Assembly: GCA_014239855.1 (NCBI GenBank) | Contig: JAAZXY010000001.1 | Span: 1-64,000 of the forward strand | DNA: 64,000 bases | Reading direction: 5' to 3' | Source of the DNA: Acidimicrobiales bacterium | GTDB taxonomy: Bacteria; Actinomycetota; Acidimicrobiia; Acidimicrobiales; MedAcidi-G1 | Shown: positions 23,945 through 32,564 of the stretch, one piece after another | How positions within the stretch are numbered: position 1 is the first letter of the stretch | Layout of the letters: each line of letters begins with the position of its first letter | Notes under the pieces: generated by a model | Seen by the model: the letters and a program-made list of their open reading frames with translations, nothing else | Database searches by the model: none | Told to the model about the DNA's origin: nothing | Program-made: the position numbers and the translations under genes

Positions 23945-25759
23945 ATGGCGACAGCAGGCGAACCCCTCCCCACCGGCAACCGCGCCCTCATCGCATGGGT
24001 CGAGGACTGGGTCCAGCTACTGGCCCCCGATGCCGTCCACTGGTGTGACGGCTCCACCGACGAGGCCGACCGCCTCTGCGGCGAACTCGTCGAGGCGGGC
24101 ACCTTCCGTCGACTGAACGACGACCTGCGCCCGAACTCCTACCTGGCGCTGTCCGATCCCGGTGACGTGGCCCGGGTGGAGGACCGCACCTACATCTCGA
24201 CGGTCAACCCGGCCGACGCCGGTCCCACCAACAACTGGCGGGACCCGTCGACCCTCAAGACCGAGATGCGCGAGCTCTACCGGGGCTGCATGCGGGGCCG
24301 GACCCTGTACGTCGTCCCGTTCTCGATGGGCCCGCTGGGATCACCCATTGCCCACATCGGCGTGCAACTCACCGACTCGCCCTACGTGGTGATCGGCATG
24401 CGGACCATGACCCGGATGGGGTCCGCTGTCCTCGACGTGCTGGGTGACGACGACTTCGTGCCCTGCGTCCACTCGGTGGGCGCCCCACTGGAGCCCGGCC
24501 AGGCCGACGTGCCGTGGCCGTGCGACGCCGACAACAAGTACATCTCACACTTCCCCGAGACCCGGGAGATCTGGTCGTACGGATCCGGCTACGGCGGCAA
24601 CGCCCTGCTGGGCAAGAAGTGCTTCGCCCTCCGTATCGCCTCGACCATGGCCCGCGACGACGGGTGGATGGCCGAACACATGCTCATCCTGGGCCTGACG
24701 TCGCCCGCCGGTGAGAAGACCTACGTGGCCGCCGCGTTCCCGTCGGCGTGCGGCAAGACCAACATGGCCATGCTGGTCCCCACGCTGCCCGGTTGGACCG
24801 TCGAGACCATTGGCGACGACATCGCCTGGATGAAGTTCGGCGACGACGGCCGGCTCTACGCCATCAACCCGGAGGCCGGATTCTTCGGCGTGGCCCCCGG
24901 CACCTCGGACGCCACCAACGCCAACGCCATGGCCACCCTGTGGGGCAACTCGGTGTTCACCAACGTGGCCCTCACCCCCGACGGCGACGTCTGGTGGGAG
25001 GAGATGACCGACGAGGCCCCCGACCAGCTCACCGACTGGCAGGGCCAGCCCTGGACGCCCGAGTCGGACCGGCCGGCCGCCCACCCCAACGCCCGGTTCA
25101 CCACGCCGGCCTCGCAGTGTCCGTCGATCGCCCCCGAGTGGGAGGACCCGGCCGGCGTGCCCATCTCGGCCATCCTGTTCGGCGGTCGCAGGGCCACCAA
25201 CGTGCCGTTGGTGACCGAGGCCCGCGACTGGGACCACGGTGTCTTCCTCGGTTCCATCATGAGCTCGGAGAAGACCGCGGCGGCCGCCGGTGCCATCGGC
25301 CAGGTCCGGTTCGACCCCTTCGCCATGCTCCCGTTCATCGGGTACAACGTCGGCGACTACTTCGCCCACTGGCTGTCGATCGGCGACAAGGCCGAACCGT
25401 CCCGCCTTCCGAAGATGTTCTGGGTGAACTGGTTCCGCAAGGACGCCGACGGCCGCTTCCTCTGGCCCGGCTTCGGCGAGAACAGCCGGGTGCTGGAGTG
25501 GATCGTCGACCGGGTGGCCGGACGGGCCGAGGCGGTCGAGACCCCGATCGGTCTGGTGCCCACGGTCGACGGGATAGACCGGACCGGTCTGGACCTGGAC
25601 GACGCCACGATGGCCGGGCTGCTGGCCGTGGATCCATCATCGTGGAGCCACGAGGTGGCCCTCATCGACGAGCACTACTCGATGATCGGCGACCGGCTCC
25701 CCAAGCGTCTCGAGGCGGAGCTGGACGACCTCCGCAGCCGCCTCGACGCCGCCAGTTAG
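23945..25759 (+). CDS. pckG: Phosphoenolpyruvate carboxykinase (GTP)
   Basis: 604 aa from the ATG at 23945, preceded by AAGGGA; an ATG nine codons earlier has no ribosome-binding site. Catalyses oxaloacetate + GTP to PEP + CO2 + GDP. GTP-type hallmarks: [14 protein letters not shown]-loop (about residue 268), [14 protein letters not shown] kinase-2 motif, [12 protein letters not shown], and the nucleotide-binding [10 protein letters not shown]. Length is normal. Stands alone between rpmB and an unrelated gene. Promoter not clear; CATCGT at 23911-23916 would give a short leader. Confidence 0.97.
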   Translation: MATAGEPLPTGNRALIAWVEDWVQLLAPDAVHWCDGSTDEADRLCGELVEAGTFRRLNDDLRPNSYLALSDPGDVARVEDRTYISTVNPADAGPTNNWRDPSTLKTEMRELYRGCMRGRTLYVVPFSMGPLGSPIAHIGVQLTDSPYVVIGMRTMTRMGSAVLDVLGDDDFVPCVHSVGAPLEPGQADVPWPCDADNKYISHFPETREIWSYGSGYGGNALLGKKCFALRIASTMARDDGWMAEHMLILGLTSPAGEKTYVAAAFPSACGKTNMAMLVPTLPGWTVETIGDDIAWMKFGDDGRLYAINPEAGFFGVAPGTSDATNANAMATLWGNSVFTNVALTPDGDVWWEEMTDEAPDQLTDWQGQPWTPESDRPAAHPNARFTTPASQCPSIAPEWEDPAGVPISAILFGGRRATNVPLVTEARDWDHGVFLGSIMSSEKTAAAAGAIGQVRFDPFAMLPFIGYNVGDYFAHWLSIGDKAEPSRLPKMFWVNWFRKDADGRFLWPGFGENSRVLEWIVDRVAGRAEAVETPIGLVPTVDGIDRTGLDLDDATMAGLLAVDPSSWSHEVALIDEHYSMIGDRLPKRLEAELDDLRSRLDAAS

Positions 25760-25803
25760 CAGCCGGTTTCCCCGCCGTCAGGCGGAGACGGACCCTCTCC
25801 GCC

Positions 25804-26187
25804 TCAGGCGGTGACGAGCATCGCCCGGATGCCCAGACCCATGAGGAACAGGCCGGCACAGCCGTAGAGCAGGTGCCGGTGGGGCCGCATGCTCTGGCGA
25901 TAGCTGTAGACGATGCCCACGACGATGAGGGCCACGAACCCGTAGAAGAGGTGGAACTGCGGCGGGTCGATGTCCTGACCGGCCACCAGGCCCACGCCCA
26001 TGGTCACCTGCACGGCAATGGCCGACTGGACCAGTGCGGTGAACCACCAGAGCGCACGGCCACGCAGCGCCTCGACCCGATGGGCCGAGAGCGCCCATGC
26101 TCCGGCCATGCCGTTGCCGACCACCATCACCCAGGCGAAGCCCTCGTGGAGGTCGCGCAGTGAACCCAGCACCGTGATCGTGTTCAT
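25804..26187 (-). CDS. Four-helix membrane protein with conserved-looking histidines
   Basis: 127 aa from the ATG at 26187. Four predicted TM helices (about 18-37, 47-66, 80-98, 108-125). Histidines sit in or at the ends of helices (LRDLHEGF, QFHLFYGF, PHRHLLYG), a pattern seen in small haem-b or quinone-binding membrane proteins, but no diagnostic motif allows a firm call. CATGAT lies 6 bases upstream. Convergent with pckG. Function unknown. Confidence 0.75.
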   Translation of the reverse strand: MNTITVLGSLRDLHEGFAWVMVVGNGMAGAWALSAHRVEALRGRALWWFTALVQSAIAVQVTMGVGLVAGQDIDPPQFHLFYGFVALIVVGIVYSYRQSMRPHRHLLYGCAGLFLMGLGIRAMLVTA

Positions 26188-26193
26188 CGGCTC

Positions 26194-26199
26194 ATCATG
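26194..26199 (-). promoter_or_regulatory. Possible leaderless -10 (CANNNT type)
   Basis: CATGAT on the minus strand, 6 bases before the ATG at 26187. It abuts the 15-bp tandem repeat. Confidence 0.35.
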
Positions 26200-26255
26200 C
26201 CAGCAGCCGTCATTCCAGCAGCCCTCATTCCAGCAACCCTCACTCCAGCAACAGG
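26200..26255. repeat. 15-bp tandem repeat at the end of the PIG-L gene
   Basis: Three full units (CCAGCAGCCGTCATT and variants at 26200, 26215, 26230) and a partial fourth. The stop codon and last codons of the deacetylase gene lie inside units 3 and 4; the rest is the spacer before the membrane protein gene. Confidence 0.75.
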
Positions 26256-27091
26256 TCGTCACGTTGCGGACCGCCGGCACGGGAGCGGTCCGGATCGACG
26301 TACCACTCGGCGCCGAAGCCCATGGCGAACGCCTCGTCGGGCATGGCCAGGAAGAACGAGTCCTCGGCGATCTGACTGGCGTGGGCCCGCATGGCGGCCC
26401 GCTTGCGATCCAGGACCGGGGTGACGTCGACACCGTGGGTGATCTCGGCATCGGGCATCCCGAAGGTGTCCGACTCGACCCGTTCCCGACGGAGTTCCAG
26501 CATCGCCTCGTCGGACCACCCCTCCTCGCCGGCGGCCGCTGCGGCCTCGGCCGCCGATACCGCGGCATCGATCGACGCCCGGATGACGTCACGGTTCATG
26601 GTCACCCACCGGAGCCGCACCGGACGGCCTCCGGCAGCATCCATCCGCTGCGCCCAACGGGTGCCGACCCGGTGGACCTGGATGTGGTCGGGGTGGCCGT
26701 ACCCGCCGTGCGAGTCGTAGACGACCAGCACGTCGACCTCCTCGTCGGCCAACTCGGTGCCCAGACGGTCGGTCGCCGCCTCGACGTCGGCCTGCCAGAA
26801 GCAGTCGGGGTGCCCGTTGGCCGGGTCGTCGGCCATACCGCTGTCGCGGTACTCGAGGAAGGCCAACCGGGCCACCCCCAGGATGGAGGCCGCCTCGTGG
26901 ACCTCGGTCGTGCGTCGATCGCCGAGGGCCTCGCCGTTGGCCAGCACGCCGGGGACCGGCTCGCCCTCCTCGCCACGGGTGGCCACCACGAGGACCACCC
27001 GATGGCCCTCGTCGGCCATCCGGGCCATGGTCCCGCCCGAGGCGAGCGCCTCATCGTCGGGATGAGCGTGGAAGAAAACGACGGTCGCCAT
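26240..27091 (-). CDS. PIG-L family N-deacetylase (MshB/Mca-like)
   Basis: 283 aa from the ATG at 27091. Zinc hydrolase of the GlcNAc-PI de-N-acetylase family: HAHPDDEAL metal/catalytic motif (residues 8-16), EYRDSGM, and YGHPDHIQVH carrying the third zinc ligand. The family includes MshB (mycothiol synthesis) and Mca (mycothiol conjugate amidase); this one fits MshB length, and a more Mca-like paralogue lies at 43835-44773. Which substrate it uses cannot be decided by eye. Follows the CaiB/BaiF gene by 19 bases on the same strand and may be co-transcribed. The 3' end is eroded by a tandem repeat. Confidence 0.88.
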   Translation of the reverse strand: MATVVFFHAHPDDEALASGGTMARMADEGHRVVLVVATRGEEGEPVPGVLANGEALGDRRTTEVHEAASILGVARLAFLEYRDSGMADDPANGHPDCFWQADVEAATDRLGTELADEEVDVLVVYDSHGGYGHPDHIQVHRVGTRWAQRMDAAGGRPVRLRWVTMNRDVIRASIDAAVSAAEAAAAAGEEGWSDEAMLELRRERVESDTFGMPDAEITHGVDVTPVLDRKRAAMRAHASQIAEDSFFLAMPDEAFAMGFGAEWYVDPDRSRAGGPQRDDLLLE

Positions 27092-27110
27092 GTCTCGGAT
27101 GCCGTTCTGC

Positions 27111-28253
27111 TCAGGCAACGGCGCCCGAGGTCCGCAGGGCGGCCACCTCGTCGGCGCCCAGGCCCAACTCGCCCAGCAGTTCATCGGTGTGCTGGCCCTC
27201 GTGGGGCGGCGGACGCCGGATCGAACCGGGGGTTCCGCTGAGACGGGGGGCCGGTCCGGGCTGCATGAGTCCGCCCGACTCCACGAACGTCCCCCGGGCC
27301 ACGTGATGGGGATGCTCGACGGCTTCGGACACGGTCAACACCGGGGCGTAACAGACGTCGCTGCCCTCCAGCACGGCATCCCACTCGGCCCGGGTACGGG
27401 TGGCCACCACGGCAGCCACCTTCGCCTTCAACTCCGGCCAGCGCGAGCGGTCGTGCTGGTCGGCGAAGTCCTCGGGGTCGAGGTCCAGCCTGTCGACCAG
27501 TTCGGCGTAGAACTGCGGCTCGATCGAACCGATCGAGATGTACTCGCCGTCGGAGCACTCGTACACGTCGTAGAAGTGGGCCCCGGTGTCGAGCATGTTC
27601 TCGCCCCGGTTCTCGGTGGCGAAGCCGGTGTGGAGCATCCCGTAGAAGAAGCTCATCAGGCTGGCTACGCCGTCGACCATGGCGGCGTCCACCACCTGAC
27701 CCTCGCCGGTGGACCGGGCCGACAGCAGGGCGCACACGATGCCGAAGGCCAGGTACATGCCGCCACCACCGAAGTCGCCGACCAGGTTCAGCGGCGGCAC
27801 CGGCCCCGAGTCGTCCCGACCCATGTGGGCCAGCGCGCCGGCCAGGGCGATGTAGTTGATGTCGTGCCCGGCGGTCTGGGCGTACGGGCCGTCCTGACCC
27901 CAGCCGGTCATCCGGCCGTAGACGATGGCCGGGTTGCGGGCCAGGCAGTCCTCGGGACCGAGACCGAGGCGTTCGGCGACTCCGGGGCGGAAACCCTCGA
28001 ACACCACGTCGGCGTCGGCCACCATCCGCAGCACCAGCTCACGGCCCTCGTCGGACTTGAGGTCGACCCCGATGCTCCGCCGGCCGCGGGCGTTGACGTT
28101 GGCCGGCGGCTTCGCCGGATCCCCACCGCGGACCGAACCGGCCCGGTCGATGCGGACGATGTCGGCGCCCATGTCGGCCAGCATCATTCCGCAGAACGGT
28201 CCCGGCCCGATGCCGGCCAGTTCGATGATCCGGACTCCGTCCAGTGCTCCCAT
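27111..28253 (-). CDS. CaiB/BaiF CoA-transferase family protein (2-methylacyl-CoA racemase-like)
   Basis: 380 aa. Class III CoA-transferase fold, start GVRIIELAGIGPGPFCGMMLADMGAD. The motif GHDINYIALAGAL and the Asp in VDAAMVDGVASL match the His/Asp pair of the alpha-methylacyl-CoA racemases (Mycobacterium Mcr His126, Asp156), so racemisation of branched acyl-CoAs in sterol or branched-lipid breakdown is the most likely role. A true CoA-transferase remains possible. ATG with GGGAG about 7 bases upstream. No other lipid-degradation gene adjoins it except the alpha/beta hydrolase upstream. Confidence 0.9.
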   Translation of the reverse strand: MGALDGVRIIELAGIGPGPFCGMMLADMGADIVRIDRAGSVRGGDPAKPPANVNARGRRSIGVDLKSDEGRELVLRMVADADVVFEGFRPGVAERLGLGPEDCLARNPAIVYGRMTGWGQDGPYAQTAGHDINYIALAGALAHMGRDDSGPVPPLNLVGDFGGGGMYLAFGIVCALLSARSTGEGQVVDAAMVDGVASLMSFFYGMLHTGFATENRGENMLDTGAHFYDVYECSDGEYISIGSIEPQFYAELVDRLDLDPEDFADQHDRSRWPELKAKVAAVVATRTRAEWDAVLEGSDVCYAPVLTVSEAVEHPHHVARGTFVESGGLMQPGPAPRLSGTPGSIRRPPPHEGQHTDELLGELGLGADEVAALRTSGAVA

Positions 28254-28301
28254 GTCGTGCTCCCGTTTCCTGATTTCTGGTTCGTTCGGCTTCTGGTTGG
28301 T

Positions 28302-29162
28302 TCAGATCGAATCGACGGCGTGGCAGTGGTCGGCAATGGCCGGGACGATGACCGGCCAGGCGCCGGGCGCCATGTCGTGTCCCCATCCCTCGAGCAGGAC
28401 GAACGTGGCCCCGGGGATGACCGCCGCGGTGCGTTCACCGGCCGCCGGGGTGATCAGCGTGTCAGCCGACCCGTGGACCACCCGGGTGGGCACCGTGATG
28501 GTGGCCAACGCGGCCTCCCGGTCGCCGTTGATGATCGCCGCGCCGCGCTGACGGTCGTAGGCGTGCTGCGGCTGGAGCGAGCGTCTCTGGTAGTCGGCGA
28601 ACACCGCTCGGGCGTGGTCGTCGTCATGCCACACGCTGGCCCACAGTCGCCGGTCGGCCAGCTCCTTTTCGATGGCCTCTGCGGGGTCGGCGGGCGACGG
28701 TACGAGCATGGCGGCCAGCGTGGACTCGGCCGGTCGGCCGAACTCCCGGTTGCCGGTGGACGACCCCATGGAGATCAGGCTGCGACACCGGTCGGGATGC
28801 TCGACGGCCATGGTCTGGGCGACCATTCCCCCGAGCGAGAAGCCGACCACGTGGGCGTCGGCCAGTTCCAGATGGTCCAGCAGGCCGACGGCGTCGAACG
28901 CCATGTCGGACAGGTCATACGGCCCACTGGCAGATGGGCCGTCCGGCGGACCCTCGGGGCCGAAGATGGTGGACAGGCCGCTGTCCCGGTGGTCGTAGCG
29001 GACGACATGCAGCCCGGTGTCGGCCAGCAGGCGGCAGAGGCCCTCCTCCCAGACCAGCATCTGGCTGCCCAGGCCGTGCATGAGCAGCACCGTCGAATCG
29101 GCCGGATCGCCGAACGACTGGTGGCAGATTTCGATGCCGGTGGGCAGGCGGGCGACGGTCAC
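28302..29162 (-). CDS. Alpha/beta-fold hydrolase
   Basis: 286 aa from the GTG at 29162. Canonical triad: nucleophile Ser in GFSLGGM, Asp in VHGSADTLI, His in GWGHDMAPG; oxyanion-hole region LLMHGLGSQMLVW. Closest in style to the TAP/proline-iminopeptidase or haloperoxidase-like carboxyl-ester hydrolases of actinobacteria. A near-consensus GACAAT lies 6 bases before the start. The frame continues upstream through the elaA gene on the other strand, which is not coding. Precedes the racemase-like gene by 48 bases. Confidence 0.9.
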   Translation of the reverse strand: MTVARLPTGIEICHQSFGDPADSTVLLMHGLGSQMLVWEEGLCRLLADTGLHVVRYDHRDSGLSTIFGPEGPPDGPSASGPYDLSDMAFDAVGLLDHLELADAHVVGFSLGGMVAQTMAVEHPDRCRSLISMGSSTGNREFGRPAESTLAAMLVPSPADPAEAIEKELADRRLWASVWHDDDHARAVFADYQRRSLQPQHAYDRQRGAAIINGDREAALATITVPTRVVHGSADTLITPAAGERTAAVIPGATFVLLEGWGHDMAPGAWPVIVPAIADHCHAVDSI

Positions 29163-29212
29163 GGGCCCATTGTCCGATCCCCGGCGCCGCCGGTCCAACA
29201 CGGCGACCGCAC

Positions 29213-29218
29213 TACCGT
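29213..29218 (+). promoter_or_regulatory. Candidate leaderless -10 for elaA
   Basis: TACCGT, 7 bases before the GTG at 29226. Confidence 0.5.
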
Positions 29219-29225
29219 GCTCCCG

Positions 29226-29675
29226 GTGAACAAACCCGACCCGCTCATTCAGGACAGGCTGTTCAGCGAACTGGACGTGGGCACCCTGCACGACCTGCTG
29301 CGGCTCCGGGTCGACGTGTTCGTGGTCGAACAGGACTGCGCCTATCCCGAGCTCGACGGGCGGGACCGCGAGGCCGGCACCCGCCATGTCTGGTTGGACG
29401 GACCGGATGGTCGACCGGCGGCCACCGTCCGGGTTCTGGTCGAGCCCGACGGGACCCACCGGATCGGGCGGGTGGCCACCCGGGCCGAGGCTCGGGGCAA
29501 CGGGCTGGCCGGCGTGCTGCTGGCCCACGTGCACGACACCACGGCGGGCCGCACCGTGGTCGACGCCCAGACGTACCTGGTGCCGTGGTACGCCTCGCGG
29601 GGCTACGAACCCACGGGCGACGAGTTCCTCGAGGACGGCATCGCCCACGTGCCAATGGCCCGCTCCGGTACCTGA
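29226..29675 (+). CDS. elaA: ElaA-family GNAT acetyltransferase
   Basis: 149 aa, GTG start. Clear similarity to E. coli ElaA over the whole length: LHDLLRLRVDVFVVEQDCAYPELDGRD at the N-terminus, an acetyl-CoA loop IGRVATRAEARGNGLAG, and the C-terminal FLEDGIAHVPMAR. Substrate in E. coli is not established. Transcribed alone; the next gene is convergent. TACCGT 7 bases upstream sets the start. Confidence 0.92.
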   Translation: MNKPDPLIQDRLFSELDVGTLHDLLRLRVDVFVVEQDCAYPELDGRDREAGTRHVWLDGPDGRPAATVRVLVEPDGTHRIGRVATRAEARGNGLAGVLLAHVHDTTAGRTVVDAQTYLVPWYASRGYEPTGDEFLEDGIAHVPMARSGT

Positions 29676-29696
29676 CCCTCAGGAACCACCCGTCTC

Positions 29697-30071
29697 TCAG
29701 GAATAGGCCGTCCCGTCCAGGAACTGGTCGTCGATTCCGAAGTGGTGGGCGATCTCGTGGATGACGGTGACCGTCACCTCATGGCGGAGTTCGTCGAGGT
29801 CGGCACACAGGTCGCACAGGGCGAGGCGGTAGAGGTGGATCCGGTCGGGCATCACCAGCCCACCCCCGTCGAACCCACCACCCCCGGCGGTGCCGTAGGA
29901 GTCGCGATCGGTGAGCGGGAGGCCGTCGTACAGGCCGAGGAGGTCCGGAGGCTCGCCCCGGTCAGCGGTCAGGACCACCACGTTGTCCATGAGGTCGGCC
30001 AGTTCCGCCGGTAGTCCGTCGAGAGCCTCGGCCACAAGGCGATCGAACTCGTCGGGGTCGATGGGATCCAC
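29697..30071 (-). CDS. Minimal zincin-type metallopeptidase
   Basis: 124 aa from the GTG at 30071. Matches the small 'metallopeptidase family' (Zincin_1) common in actinobacteria: HEIAHHFGIDD near the C-terminus gives the zinc motif HExxHxxGxxD, and the N-terminal half contains LMDNVVVLTADRGEPPDLLGLYDG. No signal peptide, so cytoplasmic. Substrate unknown. Start supported by TACCCT 7 bases upstream. Divergent from the helicase gene. Confidence 0.9.
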   Translation of the reverse strand: MDPIDPDEFDRLVAEALDGLPAELADLMDNVVVLTADRGEPPDLLGLYDGLPLTDRDSYGTAGGGGFDGGGLVMPDRIHLYRLALCDLCADLDELRHEVTVTVIHEIAHHFGIDDQFLDGTAYS

Positions 30072-30078
30072 GATGGCG

Positions 30079-30084
30079 AGGGTA
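30079..30084 (-). promoter_or_regulatory. Candidate leaderless -10 for the zincin gene
   Basis: TACCCT on the minus strand, 7 bases before the GTG at 30071. Confidence 0.5.
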
Positions 30085-30119
30085 CGGCACGGCTCTTCTG
30101 GCCTGTCGCGAGCCCTCGC

Positions 30120-30125
30120 TAGGGT
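30120..30125 (+). promoter_or_regulatory. Candidate leaderless -10 for the UvrD2-like helicase
   Basis: TAGGGT, 7 bases before the ATG at 30133. Confidence 0.5.
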
Positions 30126-30132
30126 TCGGCCG

Positions 30133-32529
30133 ATGAACACGGCGGACGGATTCCCGGGCTTCGAACCAGCCTCCGGCGACCCGCAGGGCGACGCGCTCCA
30201 CGACACCGCGGCCGCCGCTGATGCCGAGGCGCTGCTCATCGGGCTGAACGACGAGCAACGGGCCGCGGTGACCACCGATGCCCTGCCCCTGGCCATCCAC
30301 GCGGGCGCCGGATCAGGAAAGACCCGGGTCCTCACCCACCGGATCGCCTGGCGGGCCCTCACCGGTCGGGACGACCCCCGACGGGTGCTGGCCCTGACCT
30401 TCACCCGCAAGGCCGCCTCGGAACTGCGCACCAGACTCCGTCGGTTGGGCATGCGCGACCAGGTGGCCGCCGGCACCTTCCACGCCGTGGCGTTGGCCCA
30501 GCTCCGCACCTGGTGGCGCGAGAACGACCGCCGGGAGCCTGATCTGCTGGACCGCAAGATGGGAGTGGTCCGGGCGCTGCTCCCGCGTGACCACCGGGCC
30601 ACCGCGGCGCTCGACGTGGTGGCCGAGATCGAGTGGGCCAAGGCCCGTCGCATCCGGCCCGAGGCCTACGCCACATCGGCCGAGGCGGCAGGCCGGACGC
30701 CACCGCTACCCGCCCCGACCGTGGCCCGGATCTACGGCGAATACGAGCAGCAGAAGTCCGACCGTCACCTGGTCGACTTCGATGACCTGCTGGACCAGTG
30801 CCGTCACGCCCTGACCACCGATCGGCGATTCGCCGATGCGCAACGTTGGCGCTTCCGGCACCTGTACGTCGACGAGTTCCAGGACGTGAACCCCCTCCAG
30901 TTCGACCTGCTGGCCGCCTGGTTGGGCGGCCGGACCGAGTTGTGTGCGGTGGGCGATCCCGACCAGGCCATCTACGGGTGGAACGGCGCCGACGCCGACC
31001 ACCTGAACCGGTTCGACACCCACTTTCCGGGGGCCACGGTGCTGGAGCTGCGCCAGAACTACCGGAGCACCCCGCAGGTTCTGCGGGTGGCCGCCCGGGC
31101 ACTGATCGGGCGTGAACCCATGGCCGCCAACAAAGACGGCGGGTCGGATCCGGTCATTTCCGGGTACGCCGACGAGCGCGCCGAGGCCACGGCCATTGCC
31201 CGCAACATCCGGGACCGGCGCGGCCCCGACGGCCGGTGGCGCGATCAGGCCGTGCTGGTCCGGACCAACGCCCAGACCGAACCGGTGGTCCAGGCCCTAC
31301 GCGACGCCGGGATCCCCGTCCGGACCCGCAGCGGGAGCGGCCTGCTGGACCGGGCCGACGTGAAGGCCCAGTTGAACGCCCTCGGTCGGGCCAACGGACC
31401 ACTCACCGATCATCTGGGCGACCTACGGGCCTCCATGACCGAATCTGCGGAGACCGACGGGTCGGTCGACCAGCGCGGAAACGGCGCAGCCGCCACGGGC
31501 GGCGGGGACGAGACGGGACGGGCCACGGCCTTCGCCGAGCTCGGGCGGATGGCCGGCGAGTTCCTGGCCCTGGAACCGACCGGCACCGCACGGGGCTTCG
31601 TCTCCTCGGTCAAGTCCCAGGCCATGGCGGCCGCCGACGAGTCCACCGATGCCGTCGAGGTGGCCACCTTCCATTCAGCCAAGGGCCTCGAATGGCCGTC
31701 GGTCCACGTGGCAGGGCTGGAACAGGGCCTCGTCCCGATCAGCCACGCCCGTGAGGAGGCGGCAATTTCCGAGGAGCGCCGCCTGCTCTATGTCGCCCTG
31801 AGTCGTGCCGAGGAGCACCTCTCGCTGACCTGGGCCGCCCAACGGACCTTCGGAACCCGTTCGGCCAAGCGTCGACCATCACCCTGGCTGGCCGATCTGG
31901 AGGCGGCCATCGCCGGCCTGGATCGGCCGGTCGGTCGATCCGAGGGCGCCCGTCGAGCCGCCCAGTTGAGCGCCCGGACCCGACGCACCAACCTCCCCGG
32001 CCTCCCCGACCTCCCCGTGGTGACCGCCCTGAGGGACTACCGGACGACGGCCGCCCGGGCCGCGTCGGTTCCGCCCTATGTCGTGTTCAACGACGCCACG
32101 GTGGCCGACCTGATCGCCTCGTGGCCGACCACACCCAGCGAACTGCTCGCCGTGCACGGCATCGGGCCGACCAAGGCCGAGCAGCACGGCGTGGCCATCC
32201 TGGCCGTGCTGGCCGAGCACGACCGCCCCGAGGGGCTGGACCGACCGACACCCCCGGCATCAGCTCCGAGCTCCCCGGCACCGTCCACCAGCGACCGGCC
32301 GCCGACCGTCGGGACGGGTCCGCTCCACGATCGCCTGCGTGCCTGGCGGCGGGAGACCGCCGCCGAACACGCGGTCCCGGCCTACCGGGTGCTCACCAAT
32401 GCGGCCATCGACGCCCTCGTCGACCTCCATCCGGTCGACGCCGAGGGCCTGCTGGCCGTCCCCGGCATCGGGCCCAGGACCGTCGAGGCCCACGGTCCGG
32501 CCCTCCTGGCCATGCTCACCTCCGACTGA
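30133..32529 (+). CDS. UvrD2-like superfamily 1 helicase with two HRDC domains
   Basis: 798 aa from the ATG at 30133. UvrD/PcrA-type 3'-5' helicase: Walker A AGAGSGKT (57-64), VDEFQDVNPLQ, VGDPDQAIYGWNGA, FHSAKGLEWPSVHVAG and LLYVALSRAEEHL. Subdomain 2B is short, as in mycobacterial UvrD2. The C-terminus has two HRDC domains in tandem (about 628-698 and 729-798), each with the helix-hairpin ending GIGPTKAEQHG or GIGPRTVEAHG; UvrD2 has one. The tetracysteine motif of UvrD2 is absent. An Ala/Gly-rich linker lies at about 435-460. Likely acts in repair or replication restart. Confidence 0.93.
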   Translation: MNTADGFPGFEPASGDPQGDALHDTAAAADAEALLIGLNDEQRAAVTTDALPLAIHAGAGSGKTRVLTHRIAWRALTGRDDPRRVLALTFTRKAASELRTRLRRLGMRDQVAAGTFHAVALAQLRTWWRENDRREPDLLDRKMGVVRALLPRDHRATAALDVVAEIEWAKARRIRPEAYATSAEAAGRTPPLPAPTVARIYGEYEQQKSDRHLVDFDDLLDQCRHALTTDRRFADAQRWRFRHLYVDEFQDVNPLQFDLLAAWLGGRTELCAVGDPDQAIYGWNGADADHLNRFDTHFPGATVLELRQNYRSTPQVLRVAARALIGREPMAANKDGGSDPVISGYADERAEATAIARNIRDRRGPDGRWRDQAVLVRTNAQTEPVVQALRDAGIPVRTRSGSGLLDRADVKAQLNALGRANGPLTDHLGDLRASMTESAETDGSVDQRGNGAAATGGGDETGRATAFAELGRMAGEFLALEPTGTARGFVSSVKSQAMAAADESTDAVEVATFHSAKGLEWPSVHVAGLEQGLVPISHAREEAAISEERRLLYVALSRAEEHLSLTWAAQRTFGTRSAKRRPSPWLADLEAAIAGLDRPVGRSEGARRAAQLSARTRRTNLPGLPDLPVVTALRDYRTTAARAASVPPYVVFNDATVADLIASWPTTPSELLAVHGIGPTKAEQHGVAILAVLAEHDRPEGLDRPTPPASAPSSPAPSTSDRPPTVGTGPLHDRLRAWRRETAAEHAVPAYRVLTNAAIDALVDLHPVDAEGLLAVPGIGPRTVEAHGPALLAMLTSD

Positions 32530-32530
32530 A

Positions 32531-32544
32531 TCCGCTTCTGCGGA
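32531..32544. terminator. Bidirectional hairpin between convergent helicase and xth genes
   Basis: TCCGC (32531-32535) pairs with GCGGA (32540-32544) around a TTCT loop, immediately after the helicase stop and 20 bases from the xth stop. No T-tract. Confidence 0.45.
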
Positions 32545-32564
32545 ACTGGCCCTCGGGGCGGGTT

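Noticed and set aside
24545..25369. 274-codon minus-strand frame
   Set aside because: Antisense to pckG, Gly/Val/His-rich, no start signal.
28302..29648. Extended hydrolase reading frame up to 29648
   Set aside because: The extra N-terminal 162 codons are antisense to elaA; the GTG at 29162 gives the normal length.
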